DNA of 64,000 bases from Termitidicoccus mucosus (lineage in GTDB: Bacteria > Verrucomicrobiota > Verrucomicrobiia > Opitutales > Opitutaceae), in NCBI RefSeq assembly GCF_038725785.1, contig NZ_CP109796.1:496001-560000 (forward strand), written 5' to 3'. A model generated the notes under the pieces. The model was not told the DNA's origin and did no database searches. It saw nothing but the letters and a program-made list of their open reading frames with translations. Both the position numbers and the translations under genes were made by a program. The first letter of the stretch is position 1, and each line of letters starts with the position of its first letter. Positions 32,371-41,211 of this stretch are shown here, piece after piece.

Positions 32371-33288
32371 TCAGGACCAGAGCCGCTCCGGATAGACGCC
32401 GGCATCCACAAGTGCGCGGAGGGCCGCGACCACGCGCGGGCGGTCCTCCCGGTAAGTGATGCCGAACCACGAGCCGGCGGCGGGCAGCACATCCACGACG
32501 GCCTCGCGGCATCCGATCATGGCGGTGACGGCCGCAGGCAGGTAGAACTCGGTTTTTGTTTCGCCGCCATGGCTGTCGAGGAATTTTCCAAGATGCCGTT
32601 CCAGCGGCGGCAGGATGGCGGGAGTGAAGCCCCAGCAGTTCATCGAGGCTGTCTCCGCGCCGGTGAGGAAGCGCGCGGAGCCCCCGCCGTCCTTGATCCG
32701 CGCCCCTCCGTCGGGCAGGCGCTCGATGCCGGTGCATTCCTCGACGGAGACGAGCCGCCCGCTTGTATCCATAGAACAAATACCGCGGGAAACCGCGCCA
32801 TGCTCCGAGAGCGTGCGGTCGAGCCGGAAGCCGGCCATGCAGCAGGCCGCGGGCAAGGCCGCGGGATCGGCGGCGGAAAGGAACGAGCCGAGCTGCCTGA
32901 AAGAGTCGGCGCCGTAGAAATCGTCGGCATTGATCACTGCGAAGGGCTCCTTGAGCGCGTCACGAGCGCACCAGACGGCATGGCCGGTCCCCCAGGGTTT
33001 TTCACGGACGGAGGAGCACTTGCGATCGCCAGGCAACGCGTGCGGATCCTGAAAGACATAGCGGACTTCGACGCGCCCCCCGAAGCGGCGGCCCACCTTT
33101 TCGCGGAATTCCGCTTCGAAATCACGGCGTATGACAAAAACGATTTTTTTGAATCCGGAGCGCAACGCGTCGAAAACCGAGTAGTCGAGCACCGTCTCCT
33201 GCGATGGGCCGACAGGGTCGATTTGCTTCAGGCCGCCGTAACGACTGCCCATGCCGGCGGCGAGGATGAGTAATGAGGGTGATCGCAT
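32371..33288 (-). CDS. Nucleotidyltransferase (sugar-1-phosphate type)
   Basis: A 305-residue cytoplasmic enzyme with the nucleotidyltransferase loop LLILAAGMGSRYGGLKQIDP, later KIVFVIRRDFEAEF, AVINADDFYGADSF (metal-binding Asp pair) and SMNCWGFTPAIL. Close relatives lie next to NahK-like genes in Bacteroidota, supporting use of the hexosamine-1-phosphate made by the next gene. The start at 33288 fits the family's short N-terminus; an ATG at 33312 is possible but its first base falls in the upstream inverted repeat. First gene of the operon. Confidence 0.82.
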   Translation of the reverse strand: MRSPSLLILAAGMGSRYGGLKQIDPVGPSQETVLDYSVFDALRSGFKKIVFVIRRDFEAEFREKVGRRFGGRVEVRYVFQDPHALPGDRKCSSVREKPWGTGHAVWCARDALKEPFAVINADDFYGADSFRQLGSFLSAADPAALPAACCMAGFRLDRTLSEHGAVSRGICSMDTSGRLVSVEECTGIERLPDGGARIKDGGGSARFLTGAETASMNCWGFTPAILPPLERHLGKFLDSHGGETKTEFYLPAAVTAMIGCREAVVDVLPAAGSWFGITYREDRPRVVAALRALVDAGVYPERLWS

Positions 33289-33311
33289 GAACTTTGGTGG
33301 AAAAAGGCGCA

Positions 33312-33346
33312 TTAAATCGAATATGTCAATAATTCTATCGATTTAA
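33312..33346 (-). promoter_or_regulatory. Inverted repeat upstream of the hexosamine operon (candidate operator)
   Basis: TTAAATCGA (33312-33320) and TCGATTTAA (33338-33346) are perfect 9-bp arms around a 17-nt AT-rich spacer, ending 24 nt before the first start codon. A minus-strand TTGACA lies inside the spacer. The motif is unlike the sites of the 38-48 kb region, so another regulator (perhaps the adjacent AraC protein) would be involved. Confidence 0.5.
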
Positions 33347-33482
33347 CATTTTAGATTTTTCGAGAAGATGATTCCTCCCCTATGACACCGTGCTGTTTCA
33401 CTTGACGCGGGGCAGGGCAATGACCGGGGACATCCCGAAGCGTCCCGGCCGCCGGGCCGGGCTGTCCAAGCCGGAGGGCGGC

Positions 33483-34253
33483 TCACGACACCAGATGGTC
33501 CCGGATGTATTCGAAGCTTTGCCGCACCGAGACGAACGGGTCGCCGGGCGTCTCGTCCTGCTCGACGATGAACCACTCGCAACCGCCCGCCTCGGCCTCG
33601 GCGATGATTTTCGGGAACGGCAGCGAGCCCGCGCCGATTTCCCGGTATTCGTGGTGGTTTCCGACCGTGATGCCGTAGTCCTTGAGGTGAATGAACGGCA
33701 GGCGCCCGCGCAAACGCCGGCACCAGTCCACCACGTCGTGACCGCCATACCACACCCAGAAGGTGTCGAGCTCCGACACGAGGTTGCGCGGGTCGGTGCG
33801 GGACAGGAGATACTCGAAAATGGTGGTGTCGCGGAATCGCGCAAATTCGCATGCGTGGTTGTGGTAGCCCAGCGTCAGGCCGGCGGCGCGAAGCCGCGCA
33901 CCGGCGGCGTCGAGCTTCCGCGCCAGGGTTTCGAGTTGTCCCGCGTCCGCGAGGTCAATGCCCGCAAGGTTAGGGTAGGCGGTGTTGCGGCAGCCCAGCG
34001 CCTGAAGCCGGTCTATGACGGCCCCGGTTTCGTCGAGGATTTTTGGCCCCGGCTCGTGCGTCGCGCAAATGGAGAGCCCTTCGCCGCGCGTGATGGCGAC
34101 GAGTTCGCTTTCCGGAATCGGGCCGACTCCGCTGATCTGGACAGCGGTGTAGCCGATTTCCCGGACGCGCTTTGCCGTGGCGGCGAATTGCGCGGCGTCA
34201 CGGCAGTGATCGCGCAGGGTGTAAAGTTGCAGTGCGACTTGCGACAGTTTCAT
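33483..34253 (-). CDS. Sugar phosphate isomerase/epimerase-like TIM-barrel protein
   Basis: A 256-residue cytoplasmic protein of the xylose-isomerase-like (AP endonuclease 2) family: VALQLYTLRDHCRD at the start, VQISGVGPIPESE, LTLGYHNHACEFARF, VSELDTFWVWYGGHD and LPFIHLKDYG, with Glu/Asp/His residues placed as the divalent-metal ligands of the family. These enzymes often isomerise or epimerise keto-sugars made by Gfo/Idh partners, and a Gfo/Idh gene lies 12 nt upstream. It is the last gene of its operon. Confidence 0.85.
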   Translation of the reverse strand: MKLSQVALQLYTLRDHCRDAAQFAATAKRVREIGYTAVQISGVGPIPESELVAITRGEGLSICATHEPGPKILDETGAVIDRLQALGCRNTAYPNLAGIDLADAGQLETLARKLDAAGARLRAAGLTLGYHNHACEFARFRDTTIFEYLLSRTDPRNLVSELDTFWVWYGGHDVVDWCRRLRGRLPFIHLKDYGITVGNHHEYREIGAGSLPFPKIIAEAEAGGCEWFIVEQDETPGDPFVSVRQSFEYIRDHLVS

Positions 34254-34265
34254 CGGGGAAAGGCA

Positions 34266-35396
34266 TCAACGGGTGGCGGGCGCGTTTTTCGGGCGATGGG
34301 CGGCGGACCGGGCGATGCGCGTTTCGAGTTCGGCGGCGAACACGACGCCGTCCAGCGGCAGTTCGACGGTGCGTCCGAGCCAGGTGGAGAGGAGCATGGC
34401 GTTGGCGAGCTCGACCTGTTGCAACCCCTCCTCCGCGGGCGCGATGAGCGGCGCGCCGTCCAGAATCGAGTCGGCGAAATTTTGCATGATTTCGGCGTGC
34501 TGCCCGCCGGCGCCGCCGACCGGGATGTCCGCGTTCCACACCGGCGGCACGCCGAAAGGCTCGTCCGTCTCGCGGCAAAACACCGGCGCCGGTGTTTCGT
34601 TGCGGGTGAAGGCCAGCCGTCCGTTTTCATAAACAACCCGCCCACGGTCGCAGGCGATTTCAAGGCGGTTCGTGCCCGGCGCCTCGCCCGTCGAGGTGAT
34701 GAAAACGCCCGTCGCGCCGCCGGGCCATTCGAGGTAGGCGGTGACCTCGTCCTCGACCTCGATCTCGTGATACTTGCCGAAATGGCAGAAGGCGCGCGTG
34801 CTCCCCGGCAGGCCGAACAACCAGCACAACAGGTCGAGCTGGTGCGGGCTTTGGTTCACCAGCACGCCGCCGCCTTCGCCACCCCACGTGGCCCGCCAGG
34901 AGCTGGAGCGGTAATACGCGTCGGGGCGGAACCAGTCGGTCAACGTCCACTGCACCCGGCGGGGCGCGCCCAACTCACCGGCTTGCAGCAGCCGGCGGAT
35001 TTTCCGAAAGGCCGGATTCGTGCGCTGGTTGAACATCACCCCGAAGCGGAGGCTTTTGTCCGTGTGCGCCGCGAGCATGCGGACGGCGTCGGCCTTGTGG
35101 ACGGCGATTGGTTTTTCAACGAGCACGTGCCGGCCCGACCGCAATCCTGCCGTCGCCGCCTCAACGTGCCCGAAATGCGGCGTGGCGACCAGCAGGGCGT
35201 CGAGTACGTCGGACGCCAGCATCTCGTCGAGGCGCGAAAAAACCCGCGCCGCCCCGCGCCAAGCGTCGAGCCGCGCCGGATCGGTGTCGCAAACCGCGCC
35301 CAGCTCCGCCCGGGCCGCCCGGCCATCCAGCAGGGCGCGGGCGTGGCTCGCGCCGATGTTTCCCATGCCGACGATGCCGAAACGAATTTTGCGCAT
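34266..35396 (-). CDS. Gfo/Idh/MocA family oxidoreductase
   Basis: A 376-residue NAD(P)-dependent sugar dehydrogenase. RFGIVGMGNIGASHARALLD is the Rossmann motif, VLVEKPIAVHKADAV carries the family EKP lysine, and GGEGGGVLVNQSPHQLDLL supplies the conserved His/Asp region. ATG 35396 is chosen because the longer frame to 35414 offers only an extra MSPTST. It sits between the symporter and the isomerase in a four-gene leftward operon, consistent with oxidising the imported sugar. Confidence 0.9.
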   Translation of the reverse strand: MRKIRFGIVGMGNIGASHARALLDGRAARAELGAVCDTDPARLDAWRGAARVFSRLDEMLASDVLDALLVATPHFGHVEAATAGLRSGRHVLVEKPIAVHKADAVRMLAAHTDKSLRFGVMFNQRTNPAFRKIRRLLQAGELGAPRRVQWTLTDWFRPDAYYRSSSWRATWGGEGGGVLVNQSPHQLDLLCWLFGLPGSTRAFCHFGKYHEIEVEDEVTAYLEWPGGATGVFITSTGEAPGTNRLEIACDRGRVVYENGRLAFTRNETPAPVFCRETDEPFGVPPVWNADIPVGGAGGQHAEIMQNFADSILDGAPLIAPAEEGLQQVELANAMLLSTWLGRTVELPLDGVVFAAELETRIARSAAHRPKNAPATR

Positions 35397-35417
35397 AGTG
35401 CTTGTTGGGGACAAAAA

Positions 35418-37160
35418 TCAACGGGCGCGTCCGACGCGCGTCAGTGCGAAGCCGATGCCCGCGATGAACAATGCGCAGAAAAGAATTTCAAGCCGCCCAA
35501 CGAGGCCATTCGGGATGAGTGCCAGCAGCATGATGAATCCGCCGTACAAAAGGCACAGCCGTCCGATGCCTTGCGTGCCGCGGGTGTTGACCTGCTCGAC
35601 CGACTCCGCCGCCGCCTCGACCGGGCGGCGCATGGTGGAAAAGAAGTTTTCTATCTCCGCCATGCGTTCCGGGCGGATGCGCGGGCCGAACAATTTTGCC
35701 ACGCCGAAAAACCACAACGAGCTGACCGCCACCCCGCCAAGCGTCACCGAGATGAAATGATGATCGCCCATCCACGCCAGCCGCCCGGCCCAGGCCGAGC
35801 CCTCGGTGACGAGTCCCCCGAGGAGCCTGGGCGCGCCGCTTATGGCCGCGCCCACGCCCATGCCGACCAGCACCGTGGACCACGCCGCCCAGTCCGGCAC
35901 GCGCTTGATGAACAGGCACCAGGTCGCGGCCACGGCATACGGAATGCCCATGAGCGCGCTGAATCCGAACATGAGATCGAAGACCCCCAGGTCTTTCCAT
36001 GTGCTGTAGAGCAGCGCCGTCAGGATCACGATGGCGCCAAACGCCAGCGTCGCGATCCGCCCCGCCAGGACCTGCTCGCGGTCTCCCGCCCGCGGACGCA
36101 GCAACGGCATATACACACTGCGCACGAAGATGCCGGCGTTGCGGTTCAATCCCGCGTCCATTGACGACAACGTGGCCGCGATGATGCCCGTGATCATCAG
36201 TCCCATCAATCCCGCGGGCAGCACCCGCGAGGCGACCGCCACATAGGCGGCCTCGGAAGGCTTGGTCAGCCCCGGAAACAACGCCGCCAGATCCAGCCCT
36301 TGCGCCCGGGCGGCCAGGGGAGGGAGGAACCAGAGGAACGAGGCGCCGCCAAAGAGCAGGGTGGCCAGCAGCGCCGCCTTTTTCGCCTCGCGCCCGTCGC
36401 GGACATTCAAATAACGGCCCGCGCCGTGCAGCGCGTTTTGGACGAAGAATTTTTCCAGCAGGACGGCGACCACCCACAATTTGCCGAATGACACCGAGGC
36501 TGATGCCGAAAGATCCCAATGGGTCGCGGGCAGGGTTTCGCGCAGGCCGGACCAGCCGCCGACGGAAAACCATGCCGCCACCGCCGCGACAATGGCGATG
36601 GGGATCAGCATCAACGCCTGCATGAAATCGGTGGCGACGATCGCCCACTGGCCCCCGGAGGCCGTCATGAGCACGACCGCGATCCCGCAAATCAGGATCA
36701 TGGCCTGAAGGTTGAAGCCGAAGACCGGCGCGCAAAACACGGAGAGACCGTAGAGCCAGATGCCGGCGACGATGATGCCTATCGGCAGCGCGAGCCAAGT
36801 GTAGAATTGCTCGTTGGCCGGCCCGAGCCGCGCCCGGATCGCCTCCATGGACGTGATGACGCGCGTCTGGCGGAACCATGCCGCCGTGCAGCCCGCGTTG
36901 ACAAGAAAGGCCAGCGCGCCGGCCCAGTAAATGGTGAGCACGACCAAGCCGTGCTCGTAGGCCTGCCCGGCCGCCCCCGTGAAAGTCCAGGCGCTGAACG
37001 CGCTCATGAACGCCGAGCAGCCGACCAGCCACCAGGCCATCCGCCCGCCGCCGCGGAAATACTGGCTGCTGTCCTTGCTGAACCGGCGGAAATACCAGCC
37101 GGAGCCCAGAAGGAAGGCAAAGAAAGCGGCAATGACGATGTAGTCGAATATGGTGATCAT
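35418..37160 (-). CDS. SSS-family sodium/solute symporter
   Basis: A 580-residue inner-membrane symporter with about 14 hydrophobic segments: FDYIVIAAFFAFLLGSGWYF, then YFRGGGRMAWWLVGCSAFMS (family signature) and AFSAWTFTGAAGQAYEHG, with the core SSS motif region GLMGLMITGIIAATLSSMDAG. It lies 24 nt after the dehydrogenase gene and 21 nt before the Gfo/Idh gene; it probably imports this operon's substrate. Confidence 0.92.
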   Translation of the reverse strand: MITIFDYIVIAAFFAFLLGSGWYFRRFSKDSSQYFRGGGRMAWWLVGCSAFMSAFSAWTFTGAAGQAYEHGLVVLTIYWAGALAFLVNAGCTAAWFRQTRVITSMEAIRARLGPANEQFYTWLALPIGIIVAGIWLYGLSVFCAPVFGFNLQAMILICGIAVVLMTASGGQWAIVATDFMQALMLIPIAIVAAVAAWFSVGGWSGLRETLPATHWDLSASASVSFGKLWVVAVLLEKFFVQNALHGAGRYLNVRDGREAKKAALLATLLFGGASFLWFLPPLAARAQGLDLAALFPGLTKPSEAAYVAVASRVLPAGLMGLMITGIIAATLSSMDAGLNRNAGIFVRSVYMPLLRPRAGDREQVLAGRIATLAFGAIVILTALLYSTWKDLGVFDLMFGFSALMGIPYAVAATWCLFIKRVPDWAAWSTVLVGMGVGAAISGAPRLLGGLVTEGSAWAGRLAWMGDHHFISVTLGGVAVSSLWFFGVAKLFGPRIRPERMAEIENFFSTMRRPVEAAAESVEQVNTRGTQGIGRLCLLYGGFIMLLALIPNGLVGRLEILFCALFIAGIGFALTRVGRAR

Positions 37161-37184
37161 GGGGAAGGGGAGAGAGCCGCCGGC

Positions 37185-38276
37185 TCAGGTTGAGCGGTCG
37201 TAAAGTTCCAGGGAGACAAGCGAGTCATCCTCGGGAGGCTCGCCGCGCAAATACCGGTTGAGGTTCTCCCACGCGCGGCGCCCGCAGAGGCCGTATTCCT
37301 CCCGCGTCGGCCCGCCGATGTGCGGGGAGACGATCGCCCCCGGCGCGCGCAGGAGCGGATGATCCTCTTGTATCGGTTCGTTGGATACGACATCCACCGC
37401 GACGCGCAGGCGGCGGCTGGACGCAGCCTCGGCCAGCGCGTCCTCCGCCACCACCCGGCCCCGGCCGACATTCACAAAAACGGCGTCATCCGGCAGCAGG
37501 CGCAGCAAGGCGGCGGTGACCGAGCCCCTGGTCTTTTCCGTCAGCGCCTCGCATTCCACCAGCACGTCGCTTTGCCCGAACAATGCCTCGAGCGAATCGC
37601 ACCTCTCCACTCCATGCTCATGGAAGACACCGGCGGGCACGCCCTCGGAAAAGGCCCGGATGGTGACGCCGAAGGACCGCAAGAGCGCGACAAGCGCCCG
37701 TGCGATTCCCCCAAAGCCATGCAGCCCGATCCTGCGTCCCCGCAGCGGGCGCGTGGGCAGCCGCTCCTGCGGCCCTTGGGCCGACAAGGCGGCGATGTGG
37801 TCGCGCCAGGAGCCGAGGTCGCGCAGCGCCGCCAGAATCAGCAGCAACGCGTGCTCGGCCACGCTCGCCGCCGCAATCCCGCCCCAGTTGCTCACCAGCC
37901 CGCCGCGGGCCAGAAAAGCCCGCGGCACCAGACGCCGCACCGAGCCGGCGAGGTGGCAGACATATCGCAGACGGCACCCGGGATCTTGAATCCACTGCTC
38001 CGGCAGCGGCAGCGTCTCCCAGCCGCTGACGATGACCTCCGGCTCGATTCTTCGCAGGGTTTCCCGCCAGGTTTCCGGTGATTGCGCGGTGGGATCGATC
38101 CACTGCGCGGCGCCGGCAAACGTGTCCCACGGCATCAGGGATGCGTCGAGGAAGAGCCGCCGGTCCACGGGCGCGAGCGCGAACAGCACCGCGGGCGGCG
38201 CCGTCCGGGTTTCCCGCGCCGGCGCGGATGGACCGCCCGAGGCGTCGGCATTGGAATGGGACGGGCGAACTGGCAT
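37185..38276 (-). CDS. D-isomer-specific 2-hydroxyacid dehydrogenase family protein
   Basis: A 363-residue cytoplasmic NAD-dependent dehydrogenase. GRRIGLHGFGGIARALVALL is the nucleotide fold, VFVNVGRGRVVAEDAL and VAVDVVSNEPIQEDHPLL give the catalytic Arg/Glu region, and IVSPHIGGPT the catalytic His. Known relatives reduce or oxidise 2-hydroxy/2-keto acids. ATG 38276 lies only a few bases after a palindromic CCAATACGCATTTG site, implying a very short leader; the longer frame has no family similarity. First gene of the operon ending at 33483. Confidence 0.87.
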   Translation of the reverse strand: MPVRPSHSNADASGGPSAPARETRTAPPAVLFALAPVDRRLFLDASLMPWDTFAGAAQWIDPTAQSPETWRETLRRIEPEVIVSGWETLPLPEQWIQDPGCRLRYVCHLAGSVRRLVPRAFLARGGLVSNWGGIAAASVAEHALLLILAALRDLGSWRDHIAALSAQGPQERLPTRPLRGRRIGLHGFGGIARALVALLRSFGVTIRAFSEGVPAGVFHEHGVERCDSLEALFGQSDVLVECEALTEKTRGSVTAALLRLLPDDAVFVNVGRGRVVAEDALAEAASSRRLRVAVDVVSNEPIQEDHPLLRAPGAIVSPHIGGPTREEYGLCGRRAWENLNRYLRGEPPEDDSLVSLELYDRST

Positions 38277-38280
38277 GGTG

Positions 38281-38294
38281 CAAATGCGTATTGG
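38281..38294 (-). promoter_or_regulatory. LacI-type operator candidate A
   Basis: CAAATGCGTATTGG (minus strand CCAATACGCATTTG), a near-palindrome around a central CG as in LacI-family operators. The 14-mer is identical to the site before the TonB receptor gene. It lies 4 nt upstream of the dehydrogenase ATG. Confidence 0.6.
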
Positions 38295-38391
38295 ATCCGT
38301 GGCGGAAATTCCAATTGAAAATTCACGCGGGCGCGCCCCGGCGGGGAATCGGGGAGGCATGTTCAATGATTGCCCATGAAACAGGGGACGC

Positions 38392-39801
38392 CTAGCGCAA
38401 TTCGCCCAGCCGGATGGCGTCGGGGCGCAAGGGCACAAGGCTCGAAACCGACACTGGTTTGCCTGTCGCGATGCTCTCGTTGGCGGCGATGCCGATCAGG
38501 ATGGAGGCGGCGCCTTGTTCCGGCCCCGCGGCGCGCTGGAAAGGATCGACCGGCGGGGTGCTGGAAAAAATCTGCTCCTGCAACAGGTCGTCGCTGCCGC
38601 CGTGGGCTCCGTGGATGACGGGGACTTCCACGGAGTAGGACGGCTTGAAATGAGGAAACACCCGCAGCTCGGACCTGCCGGCGTGCGCGTGCTCCTGCCC
38701 GATGCCGGCGTCCGGCGCCAAATGGGCGCCGTGGAACTCGCGATACTCGACACGCCCGCGATCCCCGTTGAATGCGACGCGGAAACCCTCGTAGGGGCTG
38801 AACGCGTTGAGCGAATAGTTGAGCAGGGTGCCGTCGCGGTAGCGGACGAGGACGTTCATGGTGTCCTCGATGTCAATGCCGTTGCGAAAGACATTCCGGT
38901 CGCGCACGTAGCCGGTTTCCTTTTCGGCCTCGCCCAGATAGATGGCTTTTTCATAAGGAATATCCTGTATCATTGACCGGCTGTAATCGTAGGCGAAGGG
39001 ATCGGCGCTCATCGGACCCTGTCCGTAATAGCGGGGATAGCGGGTGAATGCTTCGTCCCCGCGCCGAATCGCGTTTTCCCGGCCATAAAATTGCAACGCG
39101 CCGTGGGCGAATACTTCGGAGGGGATGGCGTCGATCCACCAGTTGACGAGGTCGAAATGGTGGGTGGATTTGTGGACGAGCAACCCGCCCGAATTGTGTT
39201 TTTCGGAATGCCAGCGGCGGAAGTAATCGGCCCCGTGGCTCGTATTAAGGAGGTATTCCAGGGTGACATGGCGGACTTTGCCGATGACACCGTCCCGCAG
39301 TATTTCGCGCACCTTGGTCGCGCCGGGTATCCAGCGGTAGTTGAAGCATACGCGGACCGCGCGTTCGCTCTCCCCGGCGGCCCGCAGGATGGCGGCGCAT
39401 TTGGCCGCGGTGGTGGTCATGGGCTTTTCGGTCACCGCGTCGCAGCCGGCGCGCAACGCCTCGATGATATAGCGGTCGTGCTCGCAATCAACGGTGCAAA
39501 CCACGACGACATCGGGCCTGGTCTCGCGGAGCATGCGGCCGAAATCCGCCGCCTGATACACCGGCACCTCGCCATAACCAAAGCGCTCCCGCAGGCGTTT
39601 CTGGTGGAATCTCGCCCGCACGATGCTTGCGTCGCACAGTCCGACGATTGCCGCCTCGGCGGGGAACCGGGCCGGCACGGGATCGAGAAACGTTCTGACC
39701 CGTCCGCCAGTTCCTACGAAGGCGAAGCGAACGGGAGCGGACGTCCGGGACAGTGGCTTTGCCCCGGCGGGACCGGGCGCATGGGATTGTGGAATGATCA
39801 T
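38392..39801 (-). CDS. Gfo/Idh/MocA family oxidoreductase
   Basis: A 469-residue predicted dehydrogenase, longer than the sister enzymes. VRFAFVGTGGRVRTFLDPVP is the Rossmann start, VTEKPMTTTAAKC the EKP motif, RVCFNYRWIPGATKVREIL and GLLVHKSTHHFDLVNWWID the substrate region, with a large insert (RYPRYYGQGPMSADPFAYDY) characteristic of a longer subgroup. No signal peptide. ATG 39801 is used; the upstream TTG at 39828 is unnecessary. A separate transcription unit with its own promoter and operator candidate. Confidence 0.88.
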   Translation of the reverse strand: MIIPQSHAPGPAGAKPLSRTSAPVRFAFVGTGGRVRTFLDPVPARFPAEAAIVGLCDASIVRARFHQKRLRERFGYGEVPVYQAADFGRMLRETRPDVVVVCTVDCEHDRYIIEALRAGCDAVTEKPMTTTAAKCAAILRAAGESERAVRVCFNYRWIPGATKVREILRDGVIGKVRHVTLEYLLNTSHGADYFRRWHSEKHNSGGLLVHKSTHHFDLVNWWIDAIPSEVFAHGALQFYGRENAIRRGDEAFTRYPRYYGQGPMSADPFAYDYSRSMIQDIPYEKAIYLGEAEKETGYVRDRNVFRNGIDIEDTMNVLVRYRDGTLLNYSLNAFSPYEGFRVAFNGDRGRVEYREFHGAHLAPDAGIGQEHAHAGRSELRVFPHFKPSYSVEVPVIHGAHGGSDDLLQEQIFSSTPPVDPFQRAAGPEQGAASILIGIAANESIATGKPVSVSSLVPLRPDAIRLGELR

Positions 39802-39850
39802 GGATGCAAAAGAGAATGGCACCCTCAATGAGCAGAGGGAAGCCTTGAAT

Positions 39851-39888
39851 CACATGCGTATTGGAATTATTTGATGATGACTTGTCAA
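39851..39888 (-). promoter_or_regulatory. LacI-type operator candidate B with -35 box
   Basis: On the minus strand a perfect TTGACA (39883-39888) is followed by an 18-nt gap and CCAATACGCATGTG (39864-39851), which covers the expected -10 region. The preceding AAATAATT also precedes the site in front of the TonB receptor. The rest of the 328-nt gap to the LacI gene shows no gene. Confidence 0.62.
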
Positions 39889-40129
39889 AGCTTTTGTTGG
39901 CATCTGATGCTGTCGCGCAGACTATCATGCCTGCTTCTGCAATGGCTGGTTGATGCGGAACTTTTCTGATCGTCGATCTCAATCCGGGATGAGACGCAAG
40001 GGCAGGAAGGCCGGTGCAAATGCGAGACGGATTGGAAGATGGCTTGCCATTATCGATACCAGGCGTTGCATTCGCAAGGCACACGACAACGTGACGTTTG
40101 TTTATCAAATTTAAATCATCTCTCCCCCT

Positions 40130-41203
40130 ATGCCACGAAAAGGCTCATCCAAAAAAAACTCAGCCGCGGGCAAAAACGCCGAGCAAATCAAGTCGATCTC
40201 TGACTTTGCCCGTCACCTGAATCTTTCAAGCTGGACGGTGTCCCGTGCGATCAATGGGCACCCGGAAGTGAACGAAAAGACGCGTCTCCGAATCATGTCG
40301 GCAATGGATGCGCTGGACTTCAGGCCGAACCCGCTGGCGCGCGGGCTGGGCGGACGGCGCACCAACATGATCGGCGTTTGTTTCATGGGACTCGGCAACC
40401 CGATTCTGGATCGCAAGGTTTATTATTTGCAGGAGTTTTTCCGGCGCCATCAATTGCGCAGTTTTCTCGAGATGCGGCCAAGGGACCTGGAGCACGAGAC
40501 AAGGGCGATCGAGGATTTTAAGCGCATCCACGTTGACGGCATGGTGCTGATTCACTCCGAGCTGGACGCGGCATCCACCCGGCGCTTGTTCGCCGCGCGC
40601 GCGTGCGTGCATGTGGATCCGCACCTCCCGCAGCAAAGTCCCTCCGTCGCTCTGGACCGGCATCGCGCCATGCGCCTGCTGATGGAGCATCTTTTGCGGC
40701 TGGGGCACCGTTCCTTTGCGTTGTTGGGCATTCGCGAAAGCGACCCCTGGCGCTGGCCGGCCTTGGTGGAGACGGCAAAGGCAAATGGCCTCAACCCGCA
40801 CAAAGTCCTTCGCCCCGTGGAGCCGCCGCCGGAGATTGAGAGCTTGATCGAGCGAGGCGAACTGATGGCGGAAACCGTTCTCGACTGGACGGAACGCCCC
40901 ACCGCGATCATCGCAGTGGACGACCGCACCGCGCTGGGCGCGATCCAGGCCTTGCACAAGGCGGGGATCGATGTGCCGCGGCACATGTCCGTCACGGGTT
41001 TCGACAATCTTGACCTGGCAAGAAAGCTGCACCCGACACTCACGACAATAGAGCAAAATCCGCTGCGACTCATGGAGCGGGCGGGCGCAATGTTGCTCAA
41101 ACAGATAGCATTGCCGCCGGACAAACGCGGGCAACCGGTCGTGGAATCGGTGGCTCCGGAACTGATTGTCGGCGAGTCCACCGGTCCCTGCTGGCCCAAG
41201 TGA
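40130..41203 (+). CDS. LacI/GalR family transcriptional regulator
   Basis: A 357-residue DNA-binding repressor. The N-terminal HTH and hinge read SISDFARHLNLSSWTVSRAI, then NGHPEVNEKTRLRIMSAMDA and LDFRPNPLARGLGGRRT, followed by a periplasmic-binding-protein-like sensor (HVDGMVLIHSEL, VALDRHRAMRLLMEHLLRLG, PTAIIAVDDRTALGAIQALH, VPRHMSVTGFDNLDLARKL). It lies in the middle of the region holding candidate operators A-E and is the obvious candidate to bind them, with effector presumably a sugar-like intermediate. Confidence 0.93.
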   Translation: MPRKGSSKKNSAAGKNAEQIKSISDFARHLNLSSWTVSRAINGHPEVNEKTRLRIMSAMDALDFRPNPLARGLGGRRTNMIGVCFMGLGNPILDRKVYYLQEFFRRHQLRSFLEMRPRDLEHETRAIEDFKRIHVDGMVLIHSELDAASTRRLFAARACVHVDPHLPQQSPSVALDRHRAMRLLMEHLLRLGHRSFALLGIRESDPWRWPALVETAKANGLNPHKVLRPVEPPPEIESLIERGELMAETVLDWTERPTAIIAVDDRTALGAIQALHKAGIDVPRHMSVTGFDNLDLARKLHPTLTTIEQNPLRLMERAGAMLLKQIALPPDKRGQPVVESVAPELIVGESTGPCWPK

Positions 41204-41211
41204 GCCACCGG

